This document shows positions 1 to 8,771 of a stretch of DNA of 64,000 bases, piece after piece (position 1 is the stretch's first letter; every line of letters starts with the position of its first letter). This DNA comes from Caryophanales bacterium UBA4682 (GTDB lineage: Bacteria > Bacillota_I > Bacilli_A > RFN20 > CAG-288). The stretch lies in the NCBI GenBank assembly GCA_002404995.1, contig DHKY01000003.1:62001-126000 (forward strand), given 5' to 3'. A model generated the notes under the pieces. The model did not search any database. It was not told the DNA's origin and worked only from the letters and a program-made list of their open reading frames with translations. The translations under genes were made by a program, and so were the position numbers.

Positions 1-860
1 ATGACAAGACCATCGATGTCATAGTCGAGTGTCGGACGTTTTTCATGATATTCGTGAACATACTTCCTGACTTCCTCTATACCATGGACGAGCCGTCTTT
101 CCGGATTGGTGCGAAAGCCAAGAGACTGGATATAATCCAGTGCTTCGGAATGCTTTTTAAAGCCTAGGGAAAGAGCATCCGGAACATAGTACCAGAAGGC
201 ATTCAGCTTTCGTTTGGCAGTAATTCTCGAATCCAGATTCCGCAAAGATCCTGCCGCTGCATTACGGCAGTTTGCAAACAAAGGAAGACCTTGGATAGCC
301 CGCTCCTTATTGCAGCTTTCCAAAGAAGCTTTCGGCCTATAGATTTCACCACGTACTTCAAGTTCCCGTTCTTCCTTGACATGCGTAGGAATAGTAGGAA
401 TCGTCAATGCATTCTGAGTGACATCTTCGCCTACGCTTCCGTCTCCGCGTGTTGAAGCAATCTCAAGATTGCCGTTCTCGTACCTCAACGAGCAGGCAAG
501 GCCGTCAATTTTGACTTCACACCTGTATTCAATGGTTTTCAGTCCGGTCGCTTTGCGGATAGAGGCATCGAAATCATAGAGTTCGTCCTCATTGAAGACA
601 TCAGAAATGGAAAGCCTGTACTTCTTATGTGTTACTTTCTTGAATTCTGTCAGCCTTCCTCCGCCTACACGGCTGGTCGGAGACAGCTTATCTTTGAGGT
701 CCGGACGTTTCTTCTCCAGCCGCTGAAGCTCTTCCCTCAGCTGATCAAATTCAGCATCCGAAACAGAAGACTGATTCAGAACATAATACTCATAATTGTA
801 CTGGTTCAGGAGGTCCGTCAGTTCCTTGACCCGTTCTTTATCCTTATCAATCGGTTCCAT
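1..860 (-). CDS. ligA: NAD-dependent DNA ligase LigA, N-terminal part (runs off the window)
   Basis: NAD+-dependent DNA ligase, which seals nicks between Okazaki fragments and in repair. The ATG at 860 follows GAAGGAG by a few bases and lies just after the pcrA stop, so the two genes are one transcription unit in the usual Firmicutes pcrA-ligA order. About 286 residues are visible. The N-terminal Ia-type helical region contains YNYEYYVLNQ. The adenylation domain carries the nucleotidyl-lysine motif EVKIDGLA, followed by STRGDGSVGEDVT and the NPRNAAAGSLR-type segment, here CRNAAAGSLRN. The OB fold, zinc finger, HhH and BRCT domains would lie beyond base 1. Identification is firm. Only the C-terminal half is missing because of the window edge. 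Confidence 0.96.
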   Translation of the reverse strand, partial: MEPIDKDKERVKELTDLLNQYNYEYYVLNQSSVSDAEFDQLREELQRLEKKRPDLKDKLSPTSRVGGGRLTEFKKVTHKKYRLSISDVFNEDELYDFDASIRKATGLKTIEYRCEVKIDGLACSLRYENGNLEIASTRGDGSVGEDVTQNALTIPTIPTHVKEERELEVRGEIYRPKASLESCNKERAIQGLPLFANCRNAAAGSLRNLDSRITAKRKLNAFWYYVPDALSLGFKKHSEALDYIQSLGFRTNPERRLVHGIEEVRKYVHEYHEKRPTLDYDIDGLV

Positions 861-861
861 A

Positions 862-3171
862 TTATTCTCCTTCCTTCCTCTTCCGGAATGCCTTGAATCC
901 AATCCTTAGTTTCTTGATTCCAAAAGGATCCTTGAACTGGACTTTGATAGACTTTCCTTCGACCTCAACGACCTTCCCGACACCGAAACTTGTATGAACA
1001 ACCCGATCGCCAATCGAATAGCTGTTGTCCGAAGAAGCGGTCTGCATGGAAGTAGACATCCTCTTCTGCTTAAGCATTTCCTGGACCTGCTTCGCTTCAT
1101 TAAAACGAGGACGATTGGCACCGATATAGGCAGAATAGTTGATTTTTTCTGTCTGCTTTTTGCCCTTTAGTGCAGGAATATCGATTTCCTTCAAAAACCT
1201 AGAGAGACGATTATTCTGCTGAGTAACCCTGTTCCTGCCGGTATTACAGGAAAGATAAAGCCGTTTCTGAGCACGGGTCCTGCAGACATAAAGAAGGCGG
1301 CGCTCTTCTTCGATAGCAGAACGAGTTCCGGTCTTGATGGCATGGCTTGTCGGAAATACTCCGTCTTCCAGTCCGAGAATGAAGACATACGGGAACTCAA
1401 GGCCTTTTGAGACATGTCCAGTCCTGAGCCTGACTTTGTCATTATCTTCATTCCTTGTATCCTGATCCGACTGAAGAGCGACATCCCTGAGGAAATCAAT
1501 CAGAGTCGGAGAAACCGGATTCCCTTCATCGTCAAGAAGCTCGCTGTCAAAGTAGTTGCTGATAGCACGGAAGAACTCATTGACGTTATCCCTCTTCCTT
1601 GAAGAAGTCTGTGCCGTCCTGCTCTTTTTCTCAGCATCCGAAAGATCCTGATTGTGAACATAATCAAGGAAACCAGTATGTTCAAAATATACATGGATAG
1701 CATTCAAAAGATTATCAGGTTCTGGTTCCGAAATGTAAACCTGATTGAATTCGTTGAAAGCATCGTAGAATTTCTTTAAAGCAATCTTCGAATTGGCACG
1801 AAGTTTTAATTCTTCTTGGTGGTCTTTGAAAATATCAAACAAAGAGTCCCCGGTTTCCTTCTGAAGCTGATGGGCCATCGCCATAGTCACATCCCCGATG
1901 CCCTTGGTCGGAGCTTTCCTGATTCGTTCGAAGGAAATATCGTCGGGGTTGACCGCAAGGCGGAGATACGAAAGGGCATCCTTGATTTCGGCACGTTCGT
2001 AGAACTTCCTGCCTCCGTAGATAACATAAGGAATCTTATACCTGGTGAGCTGTTTTTCAATCGAACGAGAAAGATAGTTCGAACGGTATAAAACCGCCCT
2101 ATCCTTAAACGGAATATTCTCTTTCCGATGCAAACGAATCCTTTCCTGGCAAATACCATCGGATTCCTGTATATCGTTCGCATAGCAGTGGTAAGAAACT
2201 TCGTTACCTTTCTGCTTGCTAGCCGCGACAAGATCTTTTTTCCTGCGATCACTGTTGTGATTGATCAGGGAATTGGCGGCATCGAGGATATTCTGAGTCG
2301 AACGATAGTTCTGATCAAGAACCACGGTCTCCAGACTCGGAAAGTCCTTCTGAAGGGAAGAGCGGATAATGGCGTTCTTTGCTCCACGCCAGGTATAGAT
2401 TGTCTGATCCGGGTCGCCGACGACCGTCAAAGATGTGGCCGGCGAAAGAAAGGCCTTGACGATATCGTACTGAAGAGTATTTGTATCCTGAAACTCATCG
2501 ACGAGGAACCTGTCATATTTGCGTTGCCAATTCTGGCGGACAACCTGGTTGTTCTTCCTGATCTGGTAAGTAAACCTCAGTATGTCATTGAAGTCCCTGA
2601 GATTCTGTCTTTTCTTTGCTTCCTGGTAGAAATAATAGACCTCCCGCAATTCGTTGATAGTGTAAATCGCATCCACTGGAATATCAGCATTTGTAATATC
2701 CTCCGGAAGAATATTGTCGGTTTGCAATGATTCGATTTTACTGGTGACTGCTTTAGTGAAGTCCTTTGATTTTCCCTTATACCTTGTGGAGAACTTCTGC
2801 TTGAGAATACTTGCCTGATCGTTATCGTCCGCGATTTGGAAGCTTTCGGTGAAGCCGTCTAAGCAGGTGACTTCCTTTCTCAAGAAACGAATAAAGAAGG
2901 AATGGAAAGTTGAAATACGAGGAGCCCGCGTGAAAAGGCCTTCTTTCTGCAGAAGCGCATTAGCACGGTTTTCCCTTTCTTTTGCAGCCTTATTCGTGAA
3001 GGTCCTGGCAACCCTTCGCTCTGGTTTCCTGCCTTGTGAAATAAGATAAGCAATACGGCAGGTCAAAGTCTTGGTCTTGCCAGTTCCAGCTCCTGCTACA
3101 ATACGAAGATACTGGCTTTGGCTTGTGGCGGCCTTGTATTGATTCTGATTTAAAGTGTCTAGGAAGTTCAT
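862..3171 (-). CDS. pcrA: ATP-dependent DNA helicase PcrA (UvrD/Rep family)
   Basis: Superfamily 1A 3'-5' DNA helicase needed for repair and for clearing replication blocks. At 769 residues it is full length. Motifs in order are Walker A AGAGTGKT (about residues 27-34), TFTNKAAKE (Ia), DEFQDT (II), GDPDQTIYTWRGA (III), NYRST (IV), KGLEF (V) and an EEERRLLYV..TRA motif VI. A C-terminal Tudor-like segment binding RNA polymerase is likely (about residues 715-765, GDRVVHTSFGVG). Several odd arginines sit in these motifs, such as VA[R]TFTNKAAKE[R], YVC[R]TRA and L[R]TGHVSKGLEF. All are AGG codons, and with AGG-Met they become the normal MTFTNKAAKEM, YVCMTRA and LMTGH. The start has AAGGAG eleven bases upstream. 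Its stop is one base from ligA. Confidence 0.97.
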   Translation of the reverse strand: MNFLDTLNQNQYKAATSQSQYLRIVAGAGTGKTKTLTCRIAYLISQGRKPERRVARTFTNKAAKERENRANALLQKEGLFTRAPRISTFHSFFIRFLRKEVTCLDGFTESFQIADDNDQASILKQKFSTRYKGKSKDFTKAVTSKIESLQTDNILPEDITNADIPVDAIYTINELREVYYFYQEAKKRQNLRDFNDILRFTYQIRKNNQVVRQNWQRKYDRFLVDEFQDTNTLQYDIVKAFLSPATSLTVVGDPDQTIYTWRGAKNAIIRSSLQKDFPSLETVVLDQNYRSTQNILDAANSLINHNSDRRKKDLVAASKQKGNEVSYHCYANDIQESDGICQERIRLHRKENIPFKDRAVLYRSNYLSRSIEKQLTRYKIPYVIYGGRKFYERAEIKDALSYLRLAVNPDDISFERIRKAPTKGIGDVTMAMAHQLQKETGDSLFDIFKDHQEELKLRANSKIALKKFYDAFNEFNQVYISEPEPDNLLNAIHVYFEHTGFLDYVHNQDLSDAEKKSRTAQTSSRKRDNVNEFFRAISNYFDSELLDDEGNPVSPTLIDFLRDVALQSDQDTRNEDNDKVRLRTGHVSKGLEFPYVFILGLEDGVFPTSHAIKTGTRSAIEEERRLLYVCRTRAQKRLYLSCNTGRNRVTQQNNRLSRFLKEIDIPALKGKKQTEKINYSAYIGANRPRFNEAKQVQEMLKQKRMSTSMQTASSDNSYSIGDRVVHTSFGVGKVVEVEGKSIKVQFKDPFGIKKLRIGFKAFRKRKEGE

Positions 3172-3199
3172 TGATGTTCTCCTTCGTCCAATCTATAAA

Positions 3200-3208
3200 A
3201 TTATACCA
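3200..3208 (-). promoter_or_regulatory. Extended -10 promoter for pcrA-ligA
   Basis: On the minus strand the sequence TGGTATAAT gives an extended -10 box (TGnTATAAT) 29 bases before the pcrA start. No good -35 is visible, which is tolerated with an extended -10. Confidence 0.5.
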
Positions 3209-3324
3209 AAAACCACTCCTTCTATTCGGGAAAGTAAGAAACTTCCGCTAGGCTTTCAGGTTGCTTGTTCGAAAGGATAAAAGGGATAGCAAAAGTCCAG
3301 GTTTTTAAAAGAAAAAGATAGAAC

Positions 3325-3350
3325 GAAAAAAGCCCGCTTTTCAGCGGACT
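3325..3350 (-). terminator. Intrinsic terminator after tRNA-Gln
   Basis: On the minus strand, stem CCGCT with loop GAAA and AGCGG is followed by GCTTTTTTC. It separates the tRNA-Gln transcript from the pcrA promoter. Confidence 0.8.
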
Positions 3351-3361
3351 TGATGTATCAA

Positions 3362-3436
3362 TGGCTGGGATACTTGGATTCGAACCAAGGCATCACGGTT
3401 TCAGAGACCGTTGTCTTACCGCTTGACTATATCCCA
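3362..3436 (-). tRNA. tRNA-Gln (anticodon CTG)
   Basis: A full cloverleaf folds on the minus strand. The acceptor stem is TGGGATA/TATCCCA, with discriminator G and an encoded CCA. The anticodon stem is ACGGT/ACCGT with loop CTCTGAA, giving anticodon CTG (reads CAG). The T arm is CTTGG-TTCGAAT-CCAAG. It closely resembles Firmicutes tRNA-Gln. Confidence 0.95.
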
Positions 3437-3448
3437 AGGGCGTTAAAT

Positions 3449-3477
3449 AGTTTAGAGATTCTTTTTCTTTTTGTCAA
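3449..3477 (-). promoter_or_regulatory. Promoter of tRNA-Gln
   Basis: On the minus strand, TTGACA is followed after 17 bases by TAAACT. The tRNA begins about 13 bases downstream, the normal spacing for a stable RNA promoter. Confidence 0.65.
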
Positions 3478-3509
3478 TTCTTTTTTTGAAAAACAGACTA
3501 AGAATCTAG

Positions 3510-3986
3510 CTATTTGTCATAACTTTCTCCGCAATTGATTTTCCTTCCACGGTAAACCTGCTCCAAGACAAGAAGCAGAGCCCTATAGTGGGTAAAGGTC
3601 AGATTTGACAAAGAAAGAGAGGTGTTAGCCCGTCTCCGAAGGGAATCATCAAGTCCCCTCGAGGAACCGAAGACAAAATCAATATTTCCGTTACGGCTCG
3701 TAGCTTCTCCGAGAAGAGAGGCAAGCTGTTTCGAGGAATATTCCTTACCATGGATATCAATCAGAAAGACATAGTCGCTATCCTTGATTTGTTTCCTCCT
3801 CCGATCCGCTTCTTTTTTCAGGGCAGAAGAAACTTCTTTGGCACCGGCTTTCTTCCCCAAAGGTTCTTCTGGAAGAGAGATGATTTCACATTTAGCATAT
3901 TTCGACAGACGTTTCAGATATTCCTGATACCCGGATACCAAGAATTCTTCCCGTGCCTTTCCCGGAATAAGGAAACGAAAGTTCAT
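3510..3986 (-). CDS. rlmH: 23S rRNA pseudouridine-1915 N3-methyltransferase RlmH
   Basis: SPOUT-class methyltransferase that methylates pseudouridine 1915 in helix 69 of 23S rRNA. At 158 residues it has the usual length. Recognisable segments are YQEYLKRLSKYAKCEI near residue 25, YVFLIDIHGKEYSS near 80, the SAM-knot region FVFGSSRGLDDSLRRRAN near 105, and LVLEQVYRGMKI (AGG-Met) near 140. Two departures from the family are visible. The C-terminus is GESYDK where relatives usually have GEPYHK or NHPYHR, and the LMR before the last helix is changed. It overlaps the upstream walJ by four bases, so it is the last gene of the gdpP-rplI-dnaB-walJ-rlmH run. In many Firmicutes rlmH also lies close to walJ/htrA. 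Confidence 0.93.
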   Translation of the reverse strand: MNFRFLIPGKAREEFLVSGYQEYLKRLSKYAKCEIISLPEEPLGKKAGAKEVSSALKKEADRRRKQIKDSDYVFLIDIHGKEYSSKQLASLLGEATSRNGNIDFVFGSSRGLDDSLRRRANTSLSLSNLTFTHYRALLLVLEQVYRGRKINCGESYDK

Positions 3987-4744
3987 TCCTTTCCTCCCTT
4001 TGTTTCCGTTCTATCATTGGCACATACGATTCTGCATTCCGGAACATAGCCAAGCTGACGAAGCAAAACACTCTTCACGGTCTCTAAAGCAATATCCGGA
4101 GTATTGCACTCATCCGAGAGATGGGCCAAGACAACATCCTTGGTGTTCTCTCCGACAAACAAGGAAAGATAATAACCGGCATCGCAGTTGGCAAGATGTC
4201 CTTTATCGGAGGTAATACGCCGTATTAGATAATCCGGGCGTTTCGATTCAAACAGCCTTTTAGGATCATGATTGGATTCAAAGATATAATAGGTCTTTCC
4301 CATTAGGAAAGGGAAATCCTTCTCCGGAACAAATCCGGTATCCGTCCTATAGACTAAGGATTCTTCGCCATCTTCAACAAGAAAAGCAACAGGATTGGGA
4401 GCATCGTGACTGATTGGAAGGGGGGTCAAAGAAAAACATCCAACTTGCACTTTTTCAAATGGAGTAAGAAGATGGCTACCTTCAATAACATATTCAACTT
4501 TTGGAAGAGTACGAGTAGTAGCATATAGTTTTTCTTTCGGAACATTGAAAGCATTACTGACATGGTCTGAATGATTATGGGTAACAAATACCGCAGAAAG
4601 AGAATCAAAATTAAAACCATAGTCTTTCATTGCCTTATCGATTCTCCGCTTGGAGATTCCAAAGTCAAGGAGTATCACCTGTCCTTTTGAAAAAACCAAG
4701 GTTGCATTCCCTTTCGACCCAGAAGAAATTACATCGTATTTCAT
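3983..4744 (-). CDS. walJ: MBL-fold hydrolase of the WalJ/YycJ family
   Basis: Metallo-beta-lactamase fold protein, 253 residues, related to WalJ (YycJ), a putative 5'-3' exonuclease linked to DNA replication and cell-wall signalling. The metal-binding motif THNHSDH is at about residues 54-60. Later ligands fit ISHDAP (about 111), TDTG (about 134) and SDKGHLAN (about 178). In that region the conserved arginines (IRRITSDKGHL) are CGG and CGT codons. The start ATG overlaps no other gene but abuts the dnaB stop, and the 3' end overlaps rlmH by four bases, so translation is probably coupled. The nearby walRK kinase genes usual in Firmicutes are absent here. The family assignment is strong and the exact biochemical role is inferred. 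Confidence 0.9.
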   Translation of the reverse strand: MKYDVISSGSKGNATLVFSKGQVILLDFGISKRRIDKAMKDYGFNFDSLSAVFVTHNHSDHVSNAFNVPKEKLYATTRTLPKVEYVIEGSHLLTPFEKVQVGCFSLTPLPISHDAPNPVAFLVEDGEESLVYRTDTGFVPEKDFPFLMGKTYYIFESNHDPKRLFESKRPDYLIRRITSDKGHLANCDAGYYLSLFVGENTKDVVLAHLSDECNTPDIALETVKSVLLRQLGYVPECRIVCANDRTETKGGKE

Positions 4745-6229
4745 TTAAAATCCATCGTCCGATGCATTGTCAGCAAGAGAGGTAAAGGTCTGATGCTCCT
4801 TATCGAACCTGAAATTGCAGTTTCCAGTCGGGCCATTACGGTTCTTCCTAAGCCTGATGATAGTCTTAGAGAAAGGCGTGGACTGCTGTTGCCTAGGAGG
4901 CTGCGGAGCATTCTGGTCTCCTTCCTGTGGAACACCAGGCTTATTGAAATAATCCGGACGATCAATCCTGAAAATCCTATCCGCATCCTGTTCGATAGAA
5001 CCAGAGTCACGGAGATCCGAGAGCTGCGGGGTATGGTCGGCATTTCGTTTTGCGGATTCACGGGAGAGCTGACTTAATGCAATAACCGGAACATCCAAGT
5101 CACGAGCCATCTGCTTGATCTGACGTGAAATCTCAGCCACTTCATTCTGACGGTTGTCCTGAGCACGCTTAGAAGAGGAAGTAATCAAACCTAAGTAGTC
5201 AATGGCAATCAAACCAACATTGTTGATCTGATTCTTTAGCTTTTGACAGCGAGTGACAATATCGTTCCTTTTCGAGGAAGTATTGTCATCGATATAGAAA
5301 GGCATATTCCGAAGAGTATTCCTTCCGCTCTGCAGCATTTTCACTTTCGAAGTAAGATCCGGGTCGCCGTTTGTTTCAACCAAAAGACGGTTCTGGGTAG
5401 ATCCCGGCTTAAAAATCATGGAATTGATTTCATTAGAAGACAAACCGCTTGCAATCTGAAGCAGACGGGTATTGATGGCCACAGAACTCCTTTCCAAAGA
5501 GAAGAAAATAACCGGGATTCCCTGTTCAGCAATCTTATAAAGAAGATTCAGTGCAAAAGCTGTCTTTCCAACGGAAGGACGGGCACCGATGATAATCCTA
5601 TCACCGCGCTGGAAGCCACGTGTAAGTTTATCAAGATCTCCATATCCGCTGCGGATGCCGGTAATACCATCTGGACGGATTCCTTCCTTTTTGAACCGTT
5701 CAGACTGAGTGACCAGCTTCGTAACAAGCCTATCATTGATATCGCTGAGTTTAAACGCCTGCTTGATTCGACGTTGATGAGTAATATTCAGAATATCGAC
5801 TTCTGCTTTTCCGATAAAATCAGAAACGTTCGAAATCGGTTTTACTTTAGCATCGTTGATGATTCCACTAAGAGTCGTCAGAAAAGTATTCAGAAGCGAG
5901 CGGTCACGGATAGCATAAACGTACTGCTCGATTCCGGTGAAGCGAACCATTTTGTTCAGAATGGTATCGAGGTAATCATCGCCTCCGACTTCATCAAAGA
6001 CTTTTTTGTTGACCAAAGCATCCTTCAAAGTGGCTTCATCCGGTTTGATGTTTGCTAATGTCCTCTCCTGCCTAGTCTCGAAAATAATCCGATTACGGGG
6101 ATCGGAAAAGTCATCTGGACTCAGGGACTGATTTGCCGTGAGCCTGGCTTCATTCGAACTATCAGCAAGAATGTTGCCAAGAACCGTGACTTCACTGAGA
6201 TTGATGTTATCCTTATCGGGATTTGGCAA
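4745..6229 (-). CDS. dnaB: Replicative DNA helicase DnaB (DnaC in Bacillus)
   Basis: Hexameric replicative helicase, 494 residues. The N-terminal helical domain (about 1-105) binds primase. The RecA-like C-terminal domain begins GFQRGDMIIIGARPSVGKTA (AGG-Met; Walker A GARPSVGKT, about residue 205). Walker B is GLIAIDYLGLI. LSQLSR and the DADMIFMIDRPDYF stretch match family motifs only when AGG is Met. The start is a TTG at 6229, preceded by AAGGAGG nine bases upstream and lying within two bases of the rplI stop. No ATG gives a better start. The order rplI-dnaB is conserved in Firmicutes. No intein or insertion is seen. Confidence 0.96.
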   Translation of the reverse strand: MPNPDKDNINLSEVTVLGNILADSSNEARLTANQSLSPDDFSDPRNRIIFETRQERTLANIKPDEATLKDALVNKKVFDEVGGDDYLDTILNKMVRFTGIEQYVYAIRDRSLLNTFLTTLSGIINDAKVKPISNVSDFIGKAEVDILNITHQRRIKQAFKLSDINDRLVTKLVTQSERFKKEGIRPDGITGIRSGYGDLDKLTRGFQRGDRIIIGARPSVGKTAFALNLLYKIAEQGIPVIFFSLERSSVAINTRLLQIASGLSSNEINSMIFKPGSTQNRLLVETNGDPDLTSKVKMLQSGRNTLRNMPFYIDDNTSSKRNDIVTRCQKLKNQINNVGLIAIDYLGLITSSSKRAQDNRQNEVAEISRQIKQMARDLDVPVIALSQLSRESAKRNADHTPQLSDLRDSGSIEQDADRIFRIDRPDYFNKPGVPQEGDQNAPQPPRQQQSTPFSKTIIRLRKNRNGPTGNCNFRFDKEHQTFTSLADNASDDGF

Positions 6230-6230
6230 C

Positions 6231-6689
6231 TTACTTGCCCTCCTTTAAGGAAACATGGATACGAAGCTGGGCAATGACACCATCGAACAAATCAATTTTC
6301 AAAGTCGTTAATCCAAAGCCGTTGACAAGGACATCCTTATCAATGAGCCTATCTTTGCTCAGGCTGATTCCGTACTGTTTTTTCCTGGCTTCGCTTGCCT
6401 TCTTGAAAGAAACAGTACCGATCCTGTCGCCGTTGCGTCCGGCAGGAGCCGCGAATTCAAGAGTAATATTTTTCCTCTTTTCGGCAATCTCTTTTGCCTG
6501 TTCTACTTTCTCGTCATGGATTCTTTTTTCTTCGGCTTGTTCCTTTGCGAAGTCAAGCTGTGCCTGTTTCGTGAAAAGGACTCCATAGCCCCTTGGAATA
6601 ATATAATTTGCGCCGTATCCGTCCGAGACATCAACGACTTCTCCTCTTTTACCGACTTTACGTAAATCGCGTTTCCTAAGAACTTTCAT
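6231..6689 (-). CDS. rplI: 50S ribosomal protein L9
   Basis: Large-subunit ribosomal protein L9, 152 residues, near the usual length. The N-terminal RNA-binding domain reads MKVLMKRDL..VGKRGEVVDVSDGYGANYIIPRG (AGG-Met at residue 5), followed by the long connecting helix (about 41-75) and the C-terminal domain with the IGTVSFKK loop. In KVGKRGEV the arginine is AGA, in line with AGA keeping its normal meaning. AGGAG lies upstream of the ATG. It sits between gdpP and dnaB as in Bacillus. Confidence 0.96.
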   Translation of the reverse strand: MKVLRKRDLRKVGKRGEVVDVSDGYGANYIIPRGYGVLFTKQAQLDFAKEQAEEKRIHDEKVEQAKEIAEKRKNITLEFAAPAGRNGDRIGTVSFKKASEARKKQYGISLSKDRLIDKDVLVNGFGLTTLKIDLFDGVIAQLRIHVSLKEGK

Positions 6690-6694
6690 AGCAA

Positions 6695-8707
6695 TTATTC
6701 TCCTTTCGAATAGTTTTCGTCTTTGACACGGGATGAATCTAAGTTTTCATCCAGAACATGATAGAGCTTTTTCTTGACGTCATCGACACTCATTTCGTTA
6801 AAGACAGCGGCCGCCCTGATTAAATGACCACCACCACCCATTTTTTCCATAATCGACTGGCAGTTTACCGTTCCATCACTTCGGGCAGAAATCTTGACTT
6901 CATGCGGACTTGTGCGTCCGATGGCGAAGGACAGAGAAACACCGCGAAGGCTGATTGCCCTATTCGCAACCTTTGACAGCGTAACAGAAGAAACAATATC
7001 ATCATCCGAAGAAATGGAAACAACGGTTCCATAATAAGGCGTCTCCGAATGATTGAGGATGGCAATCTGAAGACGATAGTCTTCGAAATCGTCCTTCAGG
7101 AAATCGACGGACTTTGCGTTGCTTGCGCCATAAGTCTGAAGAGCGGCTGCCGCCTCGAAAGTAACGTCTGTAGTATGTTCCTTGAAGTTATGGGTGTCAA
7201 GGGAGATACCGGTAAGAAGGAAAGTCGCTGTTCTAGAATCCATTTTGATATCCTTCTGGTTATACCTGAAGAATGTCGTGAAGATTTCAGAAGCGGAGCT
7301 GGCAGACGTGTCAATATGGCTGAAGACCGCATTATTGACCATGACCGAGCCAAGACGATGGTGGTCGACAACGGCAATCTGTTCGAATTTCTTGGCTTGC
7401 TCCGGGAAAATAGAGCGCCGAGGATCCGAATGGTCGACCAAAACGAGCAATGTACGATTTGTGATCAAGGAGGAAACATCTCGCCTGGAAACGAAAGTCT
7501 CTTCCATTTCCTTTTTGTCAAAAGAGCTTTCCACTGCAATACGCGCTTTATCTTCGACAAGCTGATCCTCCCAGCAAATCTTACACGGGATTTTTTCTAT
7601 CTGGCAAAGACGATAGACAGCAAGGCAGGAGCCGATTGCATCGAAGTCCGCAATACTGTGTCCCCTGACAACAACCTGACGATAGTTTTTCAGAATCGAG
7701 ACAAAGGAATTGGAGACCGTACGGATTTTAACACGGTTACGGGAAGGCAGAAGCTCGCTCTTTCCGCCAAAGTACCTCCTGGGCTGAGAGAAGGGGAAAA
7801 CAACGGTTTGGTCTCCGCCTCTTGATAATGCGACATCAAGAGCAGAAGAAGCCATTTCCGCAAGACGGGAATAATCCGGAAAACCAAGTCCGATACCAAT
7901 AGAAATCGTAAAGAGATTTGGGAATTCCTTCCGGACCCGGTCAACAATAGAGAACTTGTCCTGGTACATTTTAAGATAGTTCTCTTTTGTTGTGATGAAG
8001 AAGAAACGATCGTCGCGGATGGTTCTAAGCCTGGCGCCGAAGTTCTCCGCAGTCGTGGAAATCAGGTTCTGGAGACGGGTAATACTATCCGCAAGATGAA
8101 TATCGTTCTTGAAAGAATCCTGAACATCATTGAAGTTATCAACGACAATGTATCCGACCACTGGTGATTGCCTGGTGTTGTAGTTATAAATGGCTGCAAA
8201 GTCTGTCACATCCCGGAAAACAAAAAGTCTTGCATCGGGAATAAGCTGGACATCATAAGAATAGTTATCGACATCAATGCGGATTGGACTCCTATCCTGG
8301 CCAGCTGCAAAACGGGTCAAGGAAGGAAATGCTTGATAGATATTCTGATCCACAAGATTATCAAATCTCTTTCCCAGGAAGTCGTTAACCATGAGGACGA
8401 CATTCTTGTTATCGCAGACAGCGATGCCGATTTGTCCGAAATTATAGGCGTCATTAAAATCCGCACCGATGATTTCACTCGCCTTTAAATCGCTTTGGCC
8501 TTTCTTATGGAAAAAGCTGGCATTAAAGGCAAGATTTGAAATGAAATCAAAGAACAAAACAAAAAGGGCATAGGCAAAGGCAATATAAAAGTAATACGGG
8601 AAATCAGGAAACAACGACCAGCAGATGACAAGTGCGATGCCCCCTAAAGCCTCCACAATCAGAGTTGTGGTCAGCCAGATACGATGGATTTTCAACAGAC
8701 GATTCAT
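6695..8707 (-). CDS. gdpP: Cyclic-di-AMP phosphodiesterase GdpP
   Basis: Membrane-bound c-di-AMP phosphodiesterase (YybT/GdpP family), about 670 residues. Two N-terminal helices (about 15-60) are followed by a PAS-like region, a degenerate GGDEF domain and a DHH/DHHA1 domain. The DHH motif appears as GHSIADFDAIGS and VVDHHR, with VDHSDP between them. The DHHA1 signature is GGGGHLIMAAA (AGG-Met), matching GGGGH-x-xAA of the family. The ATG at 8707 is chosen because GGAGG lies seven bases upstream. An upstream TTG at 8728 would place this ribosome site inside the gene. It heads the gdpP-rplI-dnaB-walJ-rlmH run. A TATAAT at 8742-8737 may be its -10. Confidence 0.94.
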   Translation of the reverse strand: MNRLLKIHRIWLTTTLIVEALGGIALVICWSLFPDFPYYFYIAFAYALFVLFFDFISNLAFNASFFHKKGQSDLKASEIIGADFNDAYNFGQIGIAVCDNKNVVLMVNDFLGKRFDNLVDQNIYQAFPSLTRFAAGQDRSPIRIDVDNYSYDVQLIPDARLFVFRDVTDFAAIYNYNTRQSPVVGYIVVDNFNDVQDSFKNDIHLADSITRLQNLISTTAENFGARLRTIRDDRFFFITTKENYLKMYQDKFSIVDRVRKEFPNLFTISIGIGLGFPDYSRLAEMASSALDVALSRGGDQTVVFPFSQPRRYFGGKSELLPSRNRVKIRTVSNSFVSILKNYRQVVVRGHSIADFDAIGSCLAVYRLCQIEKIPCKICWEDQLVEDKARIAVESSFDKKEMEETFVSRRDVSSLITNRTLLVLVDHSDPRRSIFPEQAKKFEQIAVVDHHRLGSVMVNNAVFSHIDTSASSASEIFTTFFRYNQKDIKMDSRTATFLLTGISLDTHNFKEHTTDVTFEAAAALQTYGASNAKSVDFLKDDFEDYRLQIAILNHSETPYYGTVVSISSDDDIVSSVTLSKVANRAISLRGVSLSFAIGRTSPHEVKISARSDGTVNCQSIMEKMGGGGHLIRAAAVFNEMSVDDVKKKLYHVLDENLDSSRVKDENYSKGE

Positions 8708-8771
8708 ACTAAGCCTCCGCAATTCCAAACAAGGTTATTATATATTATGCAGAGGTTATAAGATAACCCTT

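Noticed and set aside
862..3171. PcrA as an inactive helicase because of Arg in motifs Ia, V and VI
   Set aside because: All the offending arginines are AGG. With AGG as Met the motifs are canonical.
5243..6058. A 271-codon open frame on the plus strand across dnaB
   Set aside because: It is the exact antisense of DnaB, has no ribosome site and no family pattern. The minus-strand protein has all helicase motifs.
7049..7825. A 258-codon open frame on the plus strand across gdpP
   Set aside because: Antisense shadow of the DHH domain, whose motifs are intact on the minus strand.
8708..8728. TTG at 8728 as the gdpP start
   Set aside because: The GGAGG that should recruit the ribosome lies inside that extension and is ideally placed for the ATG at 8707. 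The same reasoning moves the starts of the ABC gene (22401), the giant helicase (33388), rnfG (48084) and DUF2130 (60835).
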